A model generated the notes under the pieces. It was not told the origin of the DNA. It did not search any database and was given only the letters and a program-made list of their open reading frames with translations. Positions 1 through 6,846 of a stretch of 64,000 bases of DNA are shown here, one piece after another. The DNA is from Labedella populi (GTDB taxonomy: Bacteria > Actinomycetota > Actinomycetes > Actinomycetales > Microbacteriaceae): NCBI RefSeq assembly GCF_004078655.1, contig NZ_RZNC01000001.1, positions 496,001 to 560,000 on the forward strand, in the 5' to 3' direction. Made by a program: the position numbers and the translations under genes. The number at the start of each line of letters is the position of its first letter. Positions within the stretch are counted from its first letter, which is position 1.

Positions 1-247
1 CGATCGCGGAGATCTGGCCGGCCTGACCGGCAGGCACGGGGTTGTCCAACAGGAAGCGCCGGAACCCATGGCTGACGACCTCGTCGAGAAGCGCCTGCTT
101 GTTGCCGAAATGGTGATAAAGCGTCGGGGCTTGGACGCCCGCCTTTTCGGTGATGGCGCGCGTGGAGACTGTGCCGCCCTCGGCGTGCTCGAGGAGGTCC
201 GCGCCGACCAGCAGCAATCGGTCACGAGTAGAAAGCTCCTTTGTCAC
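1..247 (-). CDS. TetR-family transcriptional regulator, N-terminal part (runs off the window)
   Basis: The minus strand reads from a GTG at 245-247 and stays open to base 1, giving 82 residues. The start is followed by a typical TetR helix-turn-helix: a first helix with TRDRLLLVGADLLE, then VSTRAITEKAGVQAPTLYHHFGNK, whose YxHFxxK end is the TetR recognition-helix signature. The ligand-binding C-terminal domain lies outside the window. The gene is divergent from the CutA1-like pair, and the 80-bp gap holds a perfect palindrome plus a third half-site, so I infer that it represses itself and the downstream pair. Neither ligand nor regulon is shown by the sequence beyond that arrangement. Confidence 0.85.
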   Translation of the reverse strand, partial: MTKELSTRDRLLLVGADLLEHAEGGTVSTRAITEKAGVQAPTLYHHFGNKQALLDEVVSHGFRRFLLDNPVPAGQAGQISAI

Positions 248-257
248 CTCACCAGCA

Positions 258-304
258 TAGCAGTGCTATATGCTCTATAGCACTGCTACCATAGCGGTGC
301 TATA
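258..304. promoter_or_regulatory. TetR operator: 13-bp perfect inverted repeat plus third half-site
   Basis: TAGCAGTGCTATA at 258-270 and TATAGCACTGCTA at 276-288 are perfect reverse complements separated by 5 bp. A third near-identical half, TAGCGGTGCTATA, lies at 292-304. The array fills the gap between the divergent TetR gene and the first CutA1-like gene. The TATA-containing arms could overlap promoter elements of both genes. Binding by the adjacent TetR is inferred from position. Confidence 0.8.
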
Positions 305-327
305 CGATCGACAACCGAGGAGAAAAA

Positions 328-798
328 ATGCAGTACTACCAGGTGCTCATCAGTGCCGAGCAGACCGCACAAGGCCACCGCATTCTCGATGCCCTGATGG
401 CGAAGCAGCTCGTGCTGGGCGGGCCGGTCGTCGGCGGCCCGGCCAAGTTCCTGTGGAACTTCCAGGACAGCGACGTGCCCGCCGAGATGCGGACGCCGAA
501 GCTGCTGACGGACGAGCACGACTACAACTTCGTGATCACGTACACGCGCGAGGATCTGAAGGCGGAGCTCGTCGACGTCGCCGAGTCGGCGTCGCTGGAG
601 GAGGTCTGCATGATCTCCTTCCTCCCCATCGAGACGAACCGATCCCTCAAGGAGCTCCTCGATGCCACGTTCGAGGGACGTGGTGGTGACGTGACCCCTG
701 AGCCGGTCGGCGCTGTCGCTGCCCTCACGTTCGTTCCCAAGGACGTCGTTCCCACCCGGACCAAGAGCTCCACCGGAGAGCCCGGCACCCGCCGCTGA
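328..798 (+). CDS. CutA1-like protein, copy 1 of a tandem pair
   Basis: A 156-residue soluble protein. The first ~45 residues (YYQVLISAEQTAQGHRILDAL, then a GGP turn and FLWNF) and residues ~70-115 (YNFVITYTREDLKAEL, ending ISFLPIETNRSLKELLDAT) follow the strand-helix-strand order of CutA1 divalent-cation tolerance proteins, including the terminal 'lPI..g...yl.wl' region. It is longer than the usual ~105-115 aa, with an extra ~40-residue polar tail rich in T, P and V. Start: ATG preceded by GAGGAG at a good distance. It sits immediately behind the triple-half-site operator and is followed 67 bp later by a paralogue about 88% identical. The CutA1 assignment rests on motif order, not a search; an unnamed small family is the alternative. 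Confidence 0.6.
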   Translation: MQYYQVLISAEQTAQGHRILDALMAKQLVLGGPVVGGPAKFLWNFQDSDVPAEMRTPKLLTDEHDYNFVITYTREDLKAELVDVAESASLEEVCMISFLPIETNRSLKELLDATFEGRGGDVTPEPVGAVAALTFVPKDVVPTRTKSSTGEPGTRR

Positions 799-865
799 CC
801 AGCTCGGCACCATTCACCGTTGCCCGTGGCGACGTCGCTGGGCATCAACATCGAAGGAAGACAAA

Positions 866-1336
866 ATGCAGTACTACCAGGTGTTCATCAGTGCAGAACA
901 GACGGCTCAGGGCCACCGTATCCTCGATGCGCTCATGGCGAAGCAGCTCGTGCTGGGCGGGCCGGTCGTCGGCGGCCCGGCCAAGTTCCTGTGGAACTTC
1001 ACGGAAAGCGACGTCCCCGCTGAGATGCGAGAGCACAAGCTGTTCGCGCTCGAGCAGGACTACAACTTCGTGATCACGTACACACGCGAGGATCTGAAGG
1101 CGGAACTCATCGACGTCGCCGAGTCGGCGTCGCTGGAGGAGGTGTGCATGATCTCGTTCGCTCCCATGGAGCCCAACCGATCTCTGAAGGAGCTCCTCGA
1201 TTCGACGTTCGAGGGGCGGGGCGGTGACGTCACGCCCGAGCCGGTCGACGCGGTCGCCGCCGTCACGTTCGTCCCCAAGGATGTCGTTCCCACTCGAACC
1301 AAGAGCTCGACGGGAGCCCCGGGCGCGCGTCGTTGA
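866..1336 (+). CDS. CutA1-like protein, copy 2 of a tandem pair
   Basis: Same length (156 aa) and about 88% identical to the preceding gene. Differences cluster at residues 46-62, where QDSD/TPKLLTDEH become TESD/EHKLFALEQ, and at residues 99-103. The core strands and the tail KDVVPTRTKSSTG are unchanged. Start ATG with AAGGAAG upstream. A strong terminator follows at 1360-1392, so the two copies are probably one transcript under the TetR operator at 258-304. The pattern looks like a recent duplication with changes concentrated in one surface segment. CutA1 proteins are trimers, so mixed trimers would be possible; that is speculation. Confidence 0.6.
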   Translation: MQYYQVFISAEQTAQGHRILDALMAKQLVLGGPVVGGPAKFLWNFTESDVPAEMREHKLFALEQDYNFVITYTREDLKAELIDVAESASLEEVCMISFAPMEPNRSLKELLDSTFEGRGGDVTPEPVDAVAAVTFVPKDVVPTRTKSSTGAPGARR

Positions 1337-1359
1337 CCGACGCCGCACCGCCCGACGAC

Positions 1360-1392
1360 GGACGCTGGGCGCGCTCACCGCGCCCAGCGTCC
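1360..1392 (+). terminator. Terminator hairpin after the CutA1-like pair
   Basis: GGACGCTGGGCGCG (1360-1373) pairs perfectly with CGCGCCCAGCGTCC (1379-1392) around a 5-nt loop, a 14-bp GC stem. It lies between the end of the duplicated gene and the convergent ketopantoate-reductase-like gene, so it may serve both strands. There is no clear U-tract, as is common in actinobacteria. Confidence 0.65.
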
Positions 1393-1482
1393 GTCCCTCG
1401 GTCCACTTCGTCATCGACGACGTGTGCGTCGCCATGCCGGAGGCTGTGGATCGGGCGTGGCGGCCGCCGATAAGGGAGACAC

Positions 1483-2385
1483 CTACAAGGCGGAGATCAG
1501 GTTGTGTAGAGCGAGCGTCGTGGGCGTGGGGACGCCCACGGCTGCCGCCTCCTTCAGCACCGCCCCCGTGAGGTACCCGTACTCGAGGGCTCTGCCGTGA
1601 GCGCGGTCCAACTGCATGGATGTCGGCGCCGTGGGGGGCAGCTTCTCGATCTTCCGCCGCATCAGCGTGAGCTCGTCTTGGGTCAGGCGCACCCCGCGTG
1701 CTCGCGCCACGTCGATGCCCTCTCGGAGTACCGTCGCGATCAGTTCGCGACCGCCAGGCTCCTTCGCCACGCCGACGGTGCGCCCGGTGAGCGCGGTGAC
1801 AGAGTTGAGGGCGGCGTTCATGATCAACTTCCGCCACGCCTGAGTCTCGAAATTCGGGTCCAGGCTGACGGGGAACTGCTCGGGGAACAGTCGCGCGAAA
1901 TCCTGTGCCGCGGCGGTGTCCGGCAGCACGAGCTCGTCGAGTTGCCGGACGGTCACGATATCCGGACCCGTGCGTTCGGCGGAGATGAAGACGATGGCGG
2001 GGACCACTCGCTCGGGCGGAACCCACTCCGACACGCGTTCGGCATGGTCGATACCGTTCTGCAGAATCGCGATCCTCGTCTGTGGTCCGGTCAGCGCGGC
2101 CAGCCACTCGCGTGCACTGACGACCTGCTGTGCTTTGGTGGTCAGAACGATCCAATCCACCGGGTCGACCGCTGCGGGGGAGCTCGCGATCCGCGCGTCC
2201 ACGCGTTCGGCACCGGAGCCGTGGTCGATCCACATGGCGGCGGTGGTCGCTCGTCGAATCAGCGTCACGTCGGCGGTGTGCGAGATCGAATCAGCCACCA
2301 CCGTGCCGATCGCTCCGGCGCCGACTACCACGACCGAGGTGCGGGACTCGAGATGTTGCCGATTCGGCACGACCATTCCTTCCAT
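1483..2385 (-). CDS. Ketopantoate reductase (ApbA/PanE)-family NADP oxidoreductase
   Basis: A 300-residue protein with a Rossmann motif near the N-terminus (VVVVGAGAIGTVVADS). The C-terminal helical domain has the conserved lysine segment AWRKLIMNAALNSVTALTG and a late RALEYGYLTG segment, both characteristic of 2-dehydropantoate 2-reductases. ATG 2385 is chosen because GGAG lies 9 nt upstream; ATG 2376 is the alternative, and the open frame extends further upstream without family similarity. A GGAAAC-N6-GTTTCC operator lies at 2434-2452, and the same site precedes the Old Yellow Enzyme gene, so control by the divergent TetR (2570) fits. With no pan genes nearby, it may reduce a keto/lactone substrate other than ketopantoate. 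Confidence 0.8.
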   Translation of the reverse strand: MEGMVVPNRQHLESRTSVVVVGAGAIGTVVADSISHTADVTLIRRATTAAMWIDHGSGAERVDARIASSPAAVDPVDWIVLTTKAQQVVSAREWLAALTGPQTRIAILQNGIDHAERVSEWVPPERVVPAIVFISAERTGPDIVTVRQLDELVLPDTAAAQDFARLFPEQFPVSLDPNFETQAWRKLIMNAALNSVTALTGRTVGVAKEPGGRELIATVLREGIDVARARGVRLTQDELTLMRRKIEKLPPTAPTSMQLDRAHGRALEYGYLTGAVLKEAAAVGVPTPTTLALHNLISAL

Positions 2386-2433
2386 CTGGATTGACTCCGC
2401 CCACGAGGCGAGGCGGTGACACGCTACCACGAA

Positions 2434-2452
2434 TGGAAACAGATCGGTTTCC
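2434..2452. promoter_or_regulatory. TetR operator site 1 (GGAAAC-N6-GTTTCC) before the PanE-like gene
   Basis: GGAAAC at 2435-2440 and GTTTCC at 2447-2452 form an inverted repeat around AGATCG. The 19-bp core TGGAAACAGATCGGTTTCC is identical to the one at 3234-3252, 800 bp away. It lies upstream of the start of the minus-strand PanE-like gene. Confidence 0.75.
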
Positions 2453-2532
2453 GCTGAAAACCGAACAGTCTTTGAGCACGGCACCATTCGAGGCTCGACT
2501 GACGGGGGCGTGTGATGCACGGCCGTCCGATC

Positions 2533-2552
2533 TGGAAACGGCACGGTTTTCC
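2533..2552. promoter_or_regulatory. TetR operator site 2 (variant) before the tetR gene itself
   Basis: TGGAAAC-GGCACG-GTTTTCC repeats the arms of sites 1 and 3 with one extra T and a different spacer. It ends 6 bp before the TAGCCT -10-like hexamer and 17 bp before the tetR ATG, a position suited to autorepression. Confidence 0.55.
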
Positions 2553-2569
2553 GGTGGTAGCCTCGTGCC

Positions 2570-3130
2570 ATGACAGCGGCAGAAACGCGCGATCGAGTGC
2601 TAGAACATGCGACGGAGTTGTTCCATCGAGAGGGGTATCGCGCAGTAGGTGTCGATCGGTTGGCGTCCGCTGCCGGGATCTCGAAGAAGACCCTGTACCA
2701 GTTGTTCCGGTCCAAGGACGATGTGCTCGTGGCGGCACTCGAGGCGAGCCGTGAGATGGCGGTCGCCGATCTGCCCGACGAGCACGACGATCGCTCCGTT
2801 CGGCAGAGACTGGTCGCCGTGTTCGAGGCGCAACTCGTATATGCCTCGCGGCCGGAGTTCTCGGGATGCTTCTTCGTCAACGTCGCCACGGAGCTGCGGG
2901 ATCCCGCGCACGCCGCCGTCGGGATGGCTCATCTTCAGAAGAGCGAGCTGACGAAGTACGTGCAACGCCAAGCGGAAATGGCCGGAGTGGAGGACAGTGC
3001 CTTCCTGGCTGAGCAGCTCACGGTCCTGCACACCGGCGCCGCCGACTACGCGCTGCTGACCGGGTCGTACCCGCTCAGTGTGTTTGCCGCTGTGGAGGCC
3101 CTTATCGACGCCGCCGGCATCGCGAAGTAG
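2570..3130 (+). CDS. TetR-family transcriptional regulator
   Basis: 186 residues. The N-terminus is a canonical TetR DNA-binding domain: TRDRVLEHATELFHREGYRAVGVDRLASAAGISKKTLYQLFRSKDD, given here as its two halves around residues 6-30 and 31-50. The C-terminal helical domain (~60-180) contains GCFFVNVATEL, typical of the subgroup regulating flavin or NADP-dependent oxidoreductases. Start: ATG 2570 lies 6 nt after TAGCCT, which looks like a leaderless promoter. It stands between the PanE-like gene (divergent) and the Old Yellow Enzyme gene (downstream, same strand), and all three carry the same palindrome in front. I infer a local repressor for an electrophile- or enone-inducible reductase pair. 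Confidence 0.9.
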   Translation: MTAAETRDRVLEHATELFHREGYRAVGVDRLASAAGISKKTLYQLFRSKDDVLVAALEASREMAVADLPDEHDDRSVRQRLVAVFEAQLVYASRPEFSGCFFVNVATELRDPAHAAVGMAHLQKSELTKYVQRQAEMAGVEDSAFLAEQLTVLHTGAADYALLTGSYPLSVFAAVEALIDAAGIAK

Positions 3131-3231
3131 GCCGCGACCGACGAGTTCGCATCGTCCGCTCTCGCGACAAGGGTCCCCTGGTTCGGCCAGCGCGATCGGC
3201 TATGTCCTGGAGTGCTGAGAAAAAACGACCA

Positions 3232-3255
3232 AATGGAAACAGATCGGTTTCCATT
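3232..3255. promoter_or_regulatory. TetR operator site 3, 9-bp perfect arms, before the Old Yellow Enzyme gene
   Basis: AATGGAAAC and GTTTCCATT are perfect 9-bp arms around AGATCG, the longest of the three related sites. It is 65 bp upstream of the OYE start. Confidence 0.8.
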
Positions 3256-3319
3256 GGTGTTAGCGTCATCGAACCTCACATTCGGGTGAGGTCACATCCC
3301 TCATCGATAGGACGCCATC

Positions 3320-4417
3320 ATGCCCACACTGCACGACAGCCTCGCTCTCCCTGCCTTCACCGCCACCAACCGAATCTTCATGGCACCGATGACCCGGATG
3401 CGCGCGCCAGAGCCCGCTGACATTCCCACCGAACTGCATCGCGAGTACTACCGTCAGCGCGCCACTGCCGGCCTGATCGTCACGGAAGGTGTGCAGATCA
3501 GCCTGGAGGGCAAGGGGTATTCCGGCGCCCCGGGTATCTACACCGACGAGCAGGTCGAAGCCTGGCGCGCCGTCACCGACGCGGTGCACGCGGAGGGAGG
3601 GCGAATCGCGATCCAGCTGTGGCACGTCGGTCGCGTGACCCACCCCCACGTGCAGGGTGGTACGCCCGGTGTCTCAGCCAGCGCCCTGCCGTTCGAGGGC
3701 CGCACGAACATCAAGGACGCCGACGGCAACGTGATCTCCGTCGACGCGCCGACCCCCCGGGCCTTGCGCCTGGACGAGATTCCCCGCCTCCTCGAGGACT
3801 ACCGCCACGCCACCCGCAATGCCCGCGCGGCAGGGTTCGACATGGTCGAGATCCATGGCGCGAACGGGTACCTGCTGCAGCAGTTCATGTCGATCAGCAC
3901 CAATGCCCGGGATGACCAGTACGGCGGGTCCATGGAGAACCGCGCTCGTCTGCCGCTCGAGGTGGTAGACGCGGTCGTCGGTGAGTGGGATGCCGCGCAT
4001 GTCGGCATCCGTCTGTCGCCGATGATCAAATTCGTCGGGCTCGACGATGCGGACGGCATGGAGATGGGCATCTATATGGCCCGTGAACTTGCGGACCGCG
4101 ACCTCGGATACCTCCACCTCGTGGAGCCGGACTGGGCGGGGGGCCCCGAGTTGGACGACGAGTTCCGGACGGCCGTCCGCGACGCATTCCCCGGGATCAT
4201 CATCGCCGCCGGCAGCTACGACCGGGCCAAGGGCACCCGCGTCTTGGAAGGCGGCTGGGCGGACGCCATCGCCTTCGGTCGCCCGTTCATCGCGAACCCC
4301 GACCTGCCGGAGCGCTTGGCGGTGGGCGCTGATCTGAACGATGTCGACTTCAGCCGTGTCTACGGCGGCGATGCGGCGGGCTACATCGACTACCCCGTGA
4401 TGGAAACCGTCCGCTGA
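3320..4417 (+). CDS. Old Yellow Enzyme-family NADH:flavin oxidoreductase (NemA-like alkene reductase)
   Basis: 365 residues, the usual length for FMN-dependent ene-reductases. Visible family motifs: APMTRMR near residue 22, IQLWHVGR (~102), VEIHGANGYLLQQF (~177) with the His/Asn pair that hydrogen-bonds the enone carbonyl, STNARDDQYGGSMENR after it, and GRPFIANPDL near the C-terminus. It should reduce activated C=C bonds (maleimides, enones, nitro compounds) using NAD(P)H. An identical TetR palindrome precedes it and the adjacent regulator, as in nemR-nemA systems, so induction by reactive electrophiles is likely. Physiological substrate is not deducible. Confidence 0.92.
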   Translation: MPTLHDSLALPAFTATNRIFMAPMTRMRAPEPADIPTELHREYYRQRATAGLIVTEGVQISLEGKGYSGAPGIYTDEQVEAWRAVTDAVHAEGGRIAIQLWHVGRVTHPHVQGGTPGVSASALPFEGRTNIKDADGNVISVDAPTPRALRLDEIPRLLEDYRHATRNARAAGFDMVEIHGANGYLLQQFMSISTNARDDQYGGSMENRARLPLEVVDAVVGEWDAAHVGIRLSPMIKFVGLDDADGMEMGIYMARELADRDLGYLHLVEPDWAGGPELDDEFRTAVRDAFPGIIIAAGSYDRAKGTRVLEGGWADAIAFGRPFIANPDLPERLAVGADLNDVDFSRVYGGDAAGYIDYPVMETVR

Positions 4418-4479
4418 GGCTCCGCCGGACCTGACAGAGGGACTGAACGCTCGGACGGCGGGGGTGGGAGGATGGGCGT

Positions 4480-5316
4480 ATGCCCGAGTCTCCCGAGGTC
4501 GATTCCCTCGGTGGCTTCCTGCGCTCGCACGCCGTCGGCCGTCGCGTCCGGACGGTCGACCTCGTCGAGTTCCGGGCGCTGAAGACGCGGGATCGGCCCT
4601 TGCGCGAGCTCGTTGCCCGAACCGTCTCGGGCGTGCGCCGCTTCGGCAAGCACCTCGTGCTCGACACCGACGGTCCGTCGCTCCTCGTGAGTTTCGGTCG
4701 TGCCGGCTGGGCGCTTTGGTCCGACGGCTCGGACCGCGATGAGTCGGCCGGTCCCGACGCGCCGCCCGTCATCGCCCGAATCGGGTTCGACGACGCCGAA
4801 CTCGCCGTGACGGACGCGGGCGACTGGCTCTCCCTCGGCCTCTCGGTCGTGGACGACGCGACAATGGTTCCGGCCATCGCGAAGCTCGGCGCCGATCCGC
4901 TCTCGGACGCCTTCACGCCTGAGGTCCTCGAGGGCATCGTCGTGGGCCGCCGCAAGCGGCTCAAGGCGCTGCTCCAGGAGCAGGAGTCGCTTGCGGGGAT
5001 CGGCAACGCCTACTCGGATGAGATCCTGTTCGCGGCGAGACTCCCTCCGCTCGTGCAGGCCGTCGCGCTCGACGAGGAGGAGCGCGAGCGACTCTACGCG
5101 GCGATCCGCGAGGTCCTCGGGACCGCCTTCGAGGCGCGTCGCGACGTCCCTCCCGCCGAGCTCAAGGCCGCGAAGGTCGCCGCGATGGCCGTGCATGGTC
5201 GAGCCGGCGAAGCATGCCCCGACTGCGGGGGCACGGTCCTCGACGTCCCCGGCTCGAAGGGCACAGCGCAGTACTGCCCAGAGCACCAGACCAGGGGAGT
5301 CCCGCTCCCCGAGTGA
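4480..5316 (+). CDS. Fpg/Nei-family DNA glycosylase / AP lyase
   Basis: 278 residues beginning MPESPEVD, so Pro2 and Glu3, the catalytic Schiff-base and acid residues, are present after Met removal. RRFGKHLVL (~50-58) gives the conserved lysine. The H2TH signature SLAGIGNAYSDEILFAARL lies around residues 170-188. The C-terminal zinc finger reads CPDCGG...QYCPEHQ: the fourth ligand is His rather than Cys (C2-C-H), a departure from canonical Fpg. Role: excision of oxidised bases. The stop codon is only 6 bp from the convergent isomerase stop. Whether it is closer to Fpg or to actinobacterial Nei paralogues cannot be decided by eye. Confidence 0.88.
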   Translation: MPESPEVDSLGGFLRSHAVGRRVRTVDLVEFRALKTRDRPLRELVARTVSGVRRFGKHLVLDTDGPSLLVSFGRAGWALWSDGSDRDESAGPDAPPVIARIGFDDAELAVTDAGDWLSLGLSVVDDATMVPAIAKLGADPLSDAFTPEVLEGIVVGRRKRLKALLQEQESLAGIGNAYSDEILFAARLPPLVQAVALDEEERERLYAAIREVLGTAFEARRDVPPAELKAAKVAAMAVHGRAGEACPDCGGTVLDVPGSKGTAQYCPEHQTRGVPLPE

Positions 5317-5322
5317 TGGGGC

Positions 5323-6189
5323 TCACCACGAGACGTTCGTGTACCCCTTGAACGCCTCGCAGCTGATCTTCACGGAGTCGAGTTCAGCGCCCGGAGCGTA
5401 GTCCTGCTCGATGAGCACGTATCGGAAGTTCGGGAGGTCGTTGACGGCGTTGATGATCTCCTGGATCGGAAGGATCCCGGTTCCGACCTCGGTGAAGGTG
5501 TCCGGCGTCACGACCTGGTCGAACTCCGTCATCGTGATCGTCGTGTCGCGGGCGAGTACTCCGTCGAAGAGGTTGAGTGGCTGCGCGTGACCGGAGGGGA
5601 AGTCCTTCTGGTGGATCATGATGAAGCGGTCGGGGTGTTCACGGAACAGCTCGAGAGGATCGGCGCCGCCGCGGTAGGCCCAGTAGGTGTCGAGCTCGAA
5701 TTTCACGAGTGCAGGATCCGTGTTCTCGAGGAGCAGGTCGTAGACCGTGCGATCGCCGAAACGCTGAAACTCCTGGAAATGGTTGTGGTAGAAGAACTCG
5801 ATGCCGCGATCGGCACTCACTCGGCCGATCTCGTTGAAGAACTCCGCGCGCCTCTTGACGTAGTCGACGTCGCCATAGGGGTAGAACTCGAGGTCGCAAC
5901 CGATGCGGGTGTTGCCGATCTTCTCCTGGAAGTCGAGGACGCGCGGGAGCCGCTCGAGGTTCAGTGGATTGATCTGGCAACCGATGATCGACACTCCGCG
6001 CTCACGCATGAGGTCGGCGAGGAAATCGGCGGGGATGCCGAAGCCGATCCCGTCCTCGGTGAGGGCGCGGTGGTTGGCCCCCTCGAATCGGGTGAGACCC
6101 AAATCGGCCAGCGCGTTCAGCGTTCCTTCGGGATCGGCGGCGAGAGAGTCGCGGACTGAGTAGAGCTGGATTCCGATTTCAACGGCCAT
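5323..6189 (-). CDS. Sugar phosphate isomerase/epimerase (xylose-isomerase-like TIM barrel)
   Basis: 288 residues. Opens GIQLYSVRDSL, a common first strand of the AP_endonuc_2/IolE-type barrels. Metal-site segments are visible: FYHNHFQEF (~144), KFELDTYWAYRGG (~175), IHQKDF (~203) and LIEQDYAP (~266). AAGGAAGG-type ribosome site precedes the ATG. It is the last gene of a minus-strand set after the GMC oxidoreductase and a TetR regulator, with another TIM-barrel isomerase divergent. In characterised 3-keto-glycoside and C-glycoside pathways, a GMC oxidase makes a keto sugar which such barrels then isomerise or cleave. That role is an inference from context. Confidence 0.85.
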   Translation of the reverse strand: MAVEIGIQLYSVRDSLAADPEGTLNALADLGLTRFEGANHRALTEDGIGFGIPADFLADLMRERGVSIIGCQINPLNLERLPRVLDFQEKIGNTRIGCDLEFYPYGDVDYVKRRAEFFNEIGRVSADRGIEFFYHNHFQEFQRFGDRTVYDLLLENTDPALVKFELDTYWAYRGGADPLELFREHPDRFIMIHQKDFPSGHAQPLNLFDGVLARDTTITMTEFDQVVTPDTFTEVGTGILPIQEIINAVNDLPNFRYVLIEQDYAPGAELDSVKISCEAFKGYTNVSW

Positions 6190-6246
6190 GATGGACCTTC
6201 CTGACTGAGGGGTGGCTGGAGGAGGTGTGATGTCGCGAGTCAGCGG

Positions 6247-6846
6247 TCATTCGCCGCGCCAACGGGCGATGAGCTCGTCGAGATACCCGTCGAAAGCGGC
6301 GACGATGTCGAACTCGCGATCGAGCAGCCACTGCAGTTGGAGGCCGTCCATCATCGCGCTGAGGCGGTGGGCCTCGGTACGGGCCTCGGTGCCGGCCATC
6401 GGGAGGATCTCACCGATGTCGGCGGCCCGGACGATCTCTTCCTGGAGGCGGTCGGTGATGCGCCGGTACCGGTCGACGAAATAGTCGTGCGCGGGGTGGC
6501 CGGGCGCCGTCGCCTCGGCGCTGAGCGTGATGAGGAACTCGACCCAGGCGGGGTTCTCGTGGCTGTATCGGATGCGAGCGCGGAGGGCGTCGACATACGG
6601 GAGCCCGGAAAGCTCCGTGTTCTCGACCTGGAGTGCATCCCATCGGTCGAGGACCGCGACGAGCAGCCCGTCCTTGCTTCCGAACAGATTGATGATCTGC
6701 GATGCGGGCGCATCGACGGCCTCAGCGATCATCCGGAGCGAGCCGCCACGGTATCCCCGCTCCCCGAAGACGTGGATGGCCGTCTCGACGAGGCGTCGGC
6801 GAGACTCGATCCCGGACTTGTAGGGGCCACGTGTGCCGTTCGTCAT
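6247..6846 (-). CDS. TetR-family transcriptional regulator of the sugar-oxidation group
   Basis: 199 residues. HTH: ESRRRLVETAIHVFGERGYRG then LRMIAEAVDAPASQIINLFGSKDGL. The recognition helix ends in INLFGSK instead of the usual YxHF, an atypical variant. The C-terminal ligand domain contains MMDGLQLQWLLD, a frequent TetR_C motif. Its ATG overlaps the stop of the upstream GMC gene (ATGA, 6843-6846), so it is translationally coupled to it. The likely operator is the 7-bp-arm palindrome at 8398-8424 between the GMC gene and the divergent isomerase; direct proof is lacking. Confidence 0.88.
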   Translation of the reverse strand: MTNGTRGPYKSGIESRRRLVETAIHVFGERGYRGGSLRMIAEAVDAPASQIINLFGSKDGLLVAVLDRWDALQVENTELSGLPYVDALRARIRYSHENPAWVEFLITLSAEATAPGHPAHDYFVDRYRRITDRLQEEIVRAADIGEILPMAGTEARTEAHRLSAMMDGLQLQWLLDREFDIVAAFDGYLDELIARWRGE

